Origin: DASPPK01 sp041479575
GTDB lineage: Archaea > Thermoproteota > Bathyarchaeia > Bathyarchaeales > Bathycorpusculaceae
DNA length: 7,114 bases
NCBI GenBank assembly: GCA_041479575.1
Contig: JBGOYH010000110.1
Span: forward strand, 1-7,114
Reading direction: 5' to 3'
Below, one piece after another: positions 5,567 through 7,114 of the stretch. The translations under genes and the position numbers were made by a program. The notes under the pieces are model-generated. The model was not told the origin of the DNA. It was given only the letters and a program-made list of their open reading frames with translations, and searched no databases. The first letter of the stretch is position 1. The number at the start of each line of letters is the position of its first letter.

Positions 5567-5948
5567 GTACATAATCATTCCGTGCAGCGGAATCGGAAAG
5601 GCTCTAGGAACGATAACACGGAGAGCAACCTACATCGTAACCGAAGAGCTGTTGCCAAATGATACTGATTCAATTTGTCTTCCGCTACTCACAATCGAAG
5701 ACGAAGAGACAGTGCAGAAAATAAGACAAAACCCTTGCATAACCGTCGACGGCTGCGTCGCCCAATGCGCCAAAAAGAATGTTGAGCATCATCAAGGAAA
5801 GCTCAAAGGAGAAATCAAGATTTTGGATGTGATAAAGGAGAACCCGAAGCTGAAGCCAGGAAACGTGCTTGACATCGGACTCGACGGTGAGAAACTGGCA
5901 AGAAAGGCAGCGGAAAAAGTCGCAAAAATTGTAGGTGACAAAAGTTGA
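5544..5948 (+). CDS. DGC-domain putative zinc-binding protein, paralogue 1
   Basis: This 134-residue protein belongs to the DGC family (Pfam DGC domain), named for an Asp-Gly-Cys motif and thought to bind zinc or another thiophilic metal through four conserved cysteines; its biochemical role is unknown. Visible elements are PCSGIGKALGTITRRATY (Cys14), ICLPLL (Cys45) and CITVDGCVAQCAKK (Cys65, Cys71, Cys75). Cys 14, 45, 71 and 75 recur in all four neighbours; Cys65 is shared only with paralogue 2. The tail (~80-134) is helical and Lys/Glu-rich. The ATG at 5544 lies inside the ferredoxin gene, 23 bases before its end, with GAGG ten bases upstream. No later start precedes the first conserved Cys, which makes the overlap credible. 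It is cytoplasmic by sequence. Confidence 0.86.
   Translation: MSEKKRSKYIIIPCSGIGKALGTITRRATYIVTEELLPNDTDSICLPLLTIEDEETVQKIRQNPCITVDGCVAQCAKKNVEHHQGKLKGEIKILDVIKENPKLKPGNVLDIGLDGEKLARKAAEKVAKIVGDKS
5933..5938 (+). promoter_or_regulatory. Shine-Dalgarno site for the TTG start of DGC paralogue 2
   Basis: AGGTGA lies six bases before TTG 5945. The identical hexamer with identical spacing precedes the GTG start of paralogue 4, which supports both non-ATG starts. Confidence 0.65.
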
Positions 5949-6349
5949 AGATCAAACCCAAAATCGGCTTAATCTCCTGCAGTGGAGAAGGACTATCTGA
6001 AGGAATGGTGTCGCGTGTGGCGACACGAAAAATACTAGAAGAACGGGACGATGTAGTGACAATCTGTCTACCGCTCTTTCTTGCGGGCGGACAAGAAGAG
6101 AGAGACTTCGCTAAGAATAACCCTTGTATAACTGTTGACGGCTGCGACAAAATGTGCGCCGCCAAAGGAGTCAAAATGTACGGAAAAGTTCATCCCAAAT
6201 CATCAATAGTCATCTCAGAAATAATTAAGAAAGAGAAGCATTCAAGACCCAAATCGAAAAGCAGAATAGAACCAGAAGACGAAAAGCTTGTCCAAGAAAC
6301 CATGAAAATCATCAATAAAGAGGTAGACAGAGTGAAGGAGGAAGAATAG
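5945..6349 (+). CDS. DGC-domain putative zinc-binding protein, paralogue 2
   Basis: This 134-residue DGC-family protein starts with TTG, which overlaps the stop of paralogue 1 as TTGA. The conserved set is SCSGEGLSEGMVSRVATRK (Cys12), ICLPLFLAGGQEE (Cys41) and CITVDGCDKMCAAKG (Cys61, Cys67, Cys71). It shares the NPCITVDGC stretch with paralogue 1 and the GGxQE loop with paralogue 3. The arginine in SRVATRK corresponds to the TRRATY and SRYAGY arginines in its neighbours. The C-terminal third is very rich in Lys and Glu (KEKHSRPKSK...VKEEE) and diverges from the others. A role as a metal-binding or metal-relay subunit is inferred from the family. No transmembrane or export signal is seen. Confidence 0.86.
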   Translation: MKIKPKIGLISCSGEGLSEGMVSRVATRKILEERDDVVTICLPLFLAGGQEERDFAKNNPCITVDGCDKMCAAKGVKMYGKVHPKSSIVISEIIKKEKHSRPKSKSRIEPEDEKLVQETMKIINKEVDRVKEEE

Positions 6350-6350
6350 C

Positions 6351-6773
6351 ATGTCGATAGAAAAGAAGGTTGCCGTTGCTGTATGCACGGGCATGGACCA
6401 ACCCTTGGCAACAGTCTCCAGATATGCCGGATACCATGTTCTGGAGAAACTAAGACCAGACAAGACTGTTTTGCTTTGCACTCCAGCCCTAACAGGCGGT
6501 GTTCAAGAGGACGTCACCTTTGCCAAAGAAAACCCAGTCTTAGTCATAGATGGCTGCGGAGAAAAATGCTGCGAAAAAATAGTCAACAAAGCAAAAGGAC
6601 AGATCAAAGCAATCATAAATGTCGAAGATATTCTGAAAGAACACAAAGACCTGCAGCCCGAATCCAGAGCCAAGCTCGGACCCAAAGGAATGAAGCTCGC
6701 AGAAATAGTCGGAGAACTAGCCGCGAATAAGGTTGACGAAATACTTGCAGAGGTGAACAAGAGTGGACGATAA
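6351..6773 (+). CDS. DGC-domain putative zinc-binding protein, paralogue 3
   Basis: This 140-residue DGC-family protein follows the stop of paralogue 2 by one base. The Shine-Dalgarno GGAGG (6337-6341) is nine bases before the ATG. Conserved residues are AVCTGMDQPLATVSRYAGY (Cys12), LLCTPALTGGVQE (Cys43) and VIDGCGEKCCEK (Cys69, Cys73), with an additional Cys74 next to the last ligand. The Cys before VDGC found in paralogues 1 and 2 is Val here. It is most like paralogue 4: both read KKVAxxxCTGM, ...ELRP/KLRP-D/E-K-x-VL-x-C-x-P and a Lys-rich helix after the DGC motif. The tail (~115-140) ends in a predicted helix. It probably acts with the other DGC proteins; no catalytic motif is seen. Confidence 0.86.
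   Translation: MSIEKKVAVAVCTGMDQPLATVSRYAGYHVLEKLRPDKTVLLCTPALTGGVQEDVTFAKENPVLVIDGCGEKCCEKIVNKAKGQIKAIINVEDILKEHKDLQPESRAKLGPKGMKLAEIVGELAANKVDEILAEVNKSGR
6750..6756 (+). promoter_or_regulatory. Shine-Dalgarno site for the GTG start of DGC paralogue 4
   Basis: GAGGTGA lies six bases before GTG 6763 and within the end of paralogue 3. It selects the GTG that gives an 11-base gene overlap; no ATG occurs before the first conserved Cys. Confidence 0.65.
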
Positions 6774-7114
6774 AAAAGTCGCCATAGTAGCCTGCACCGG
6801 CATGGGCAAAGCCCTCGGAACAGTAGCTCGGCAGGTCGCCTACAAGGTTGTGGACGAACTGAGACCTGAAAAAGCTGTCCTGATATGTATTCCATCTTTA
6901 ACTGCAGGAGTCGGAGAATACAAGAGCCTATTGCAGAAGTATCCTTCTATCATACTCGACGGCTGTGTGGAAAGGTGTGCCACCAAAATCATATCCAAGA
7001 ACAAAGGCATGATGAGAGCAAAGGTGTTTCTGCCTCAAATGATCGCGAAGTACGGGCTGAAACCACAATCACGAACCGACCTTGGAGAAGAAGGCGAAAA
7101 GCTCGTTGCCAAGA
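6763..7114 (+). CDS. DGC-domain putative zinc-binding protein, paralogue 4 (3' end outside window)
   Basis: The first 117 residues of a fourth DGC-family protein start with GTG 6763 and overlap paralogue 3 by 11 bases in another frame. The frame is open to the window end. Conserved elements are VACTGMGKALGTVARQVAY (Cys11), LICIPSLTAGVGE (Cys42) and IILDGCVERCATK (Cys68, Cys72). Like paralogue 3 it lacks the extra Cys before the DGC motif (Ser here). By comparison with its neighbours only about 15-25 residues remain beyond the edge. It confirms that the DGC run is at least four genes long, and further operon members may follow. Confidence 0.85.
   Translation, partial: MDDKKVAIVACTGMGKALGTVARQVAYKVVDELRPEKAVLICIPSLTAGVGEYKSLLQKYPSIILDGCVERCATKIISKNKGMMRAKVFLPQMIAKYGLKPQSRTDLGEEGEKLVAK

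Noticed and set aside
5105..5578. 157-codon minus-strand open frame
   Set aside because: It lies entirely antisense to the HdrA-N-like, ferredoxin and DGC genes, which have clear cysteine motifs. Its translation is low-complexity without family signs.
6503..6895. 130-codon minus-strand open frame
   Set aside because: It is antisense to DGC paralogues 3 and 4, and its composition is typical of a shadow frame.
1..7114. tRNA, rRNA, CRISPR array, insertion sequence or integrase
   Set aside because: No regularly spaced direct repeats, tRNA-like conserved loops, transposase frames or terminal inverted repeats were seen on either strand.

Overview
The window looks like archaeal chromosome of moderate GC. 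The signs are TATA-box promoters, one gene that appears leaderless, Shine-Dalgarno sites inside operons, a secreted and sequon-rich PKD/cohesin/dockerin protein, and a small protein resembling the N-terminal domain of heterodisulfide reductase subunit HdrA. A Bathyarchaeia-like or related uncultured lineage fits the gene mix, but no taxonomic marker is present, so this is inference.

Left region (1-860): a RimJ/RimL-type GNAT acetyltransferase on the minus strand runs off the left edge and lacks a clean start codon. It is followed by two tiny genes that overlap antisense: a 26-residue hydrophobic peptide (+) and a 67-residue unknown protein (-). Region 861-3398 (-) encodes an 845-residue exported surface protein built from a signal peptide, CARDB-like domain, three PKD domains, a cohesin-like domain, a fourth PKD, a second CARDB-like domain and a C-terminal dockerin. 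Two of its PKD modules share a 93-bp stretch with a single mismatch. A 483-bp intergenic region with potential hairpins separates it from a stand-alone flavodoxin-like gene (3882-4346, +).

Right region (4486-7114) is the most interesting part. An ArsR-family metal-type regulator (-) with a Cys-x-Cys motif is divergent from a compact plus-strand operon. The two share one short intergenic region centred on a 14-bp perfectly palindromic AT-rich TATA-like element. The operon encodes, in order, an HdrA N-terminal-like Fe-S protein, an 8-cysteine two-cluster ferredoxin, and then at least four consecutive paralogues of the DGC (Asp-Gly-Cys) putative zinc-binding family. The last paralogue is cut by the window end. 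Start and stop codons overlap or nearly abut throughout, so the genes are probably translationally coupled.

A working hypothesis, not shown by sequence alone, is a metal- or metalloid-responsive module. The ArsR protein would sense the ligand, the DGC proteins would bind it through a conserved four-cysteine set, and the ferredoxin/HdrA-N pair would supply electrons.
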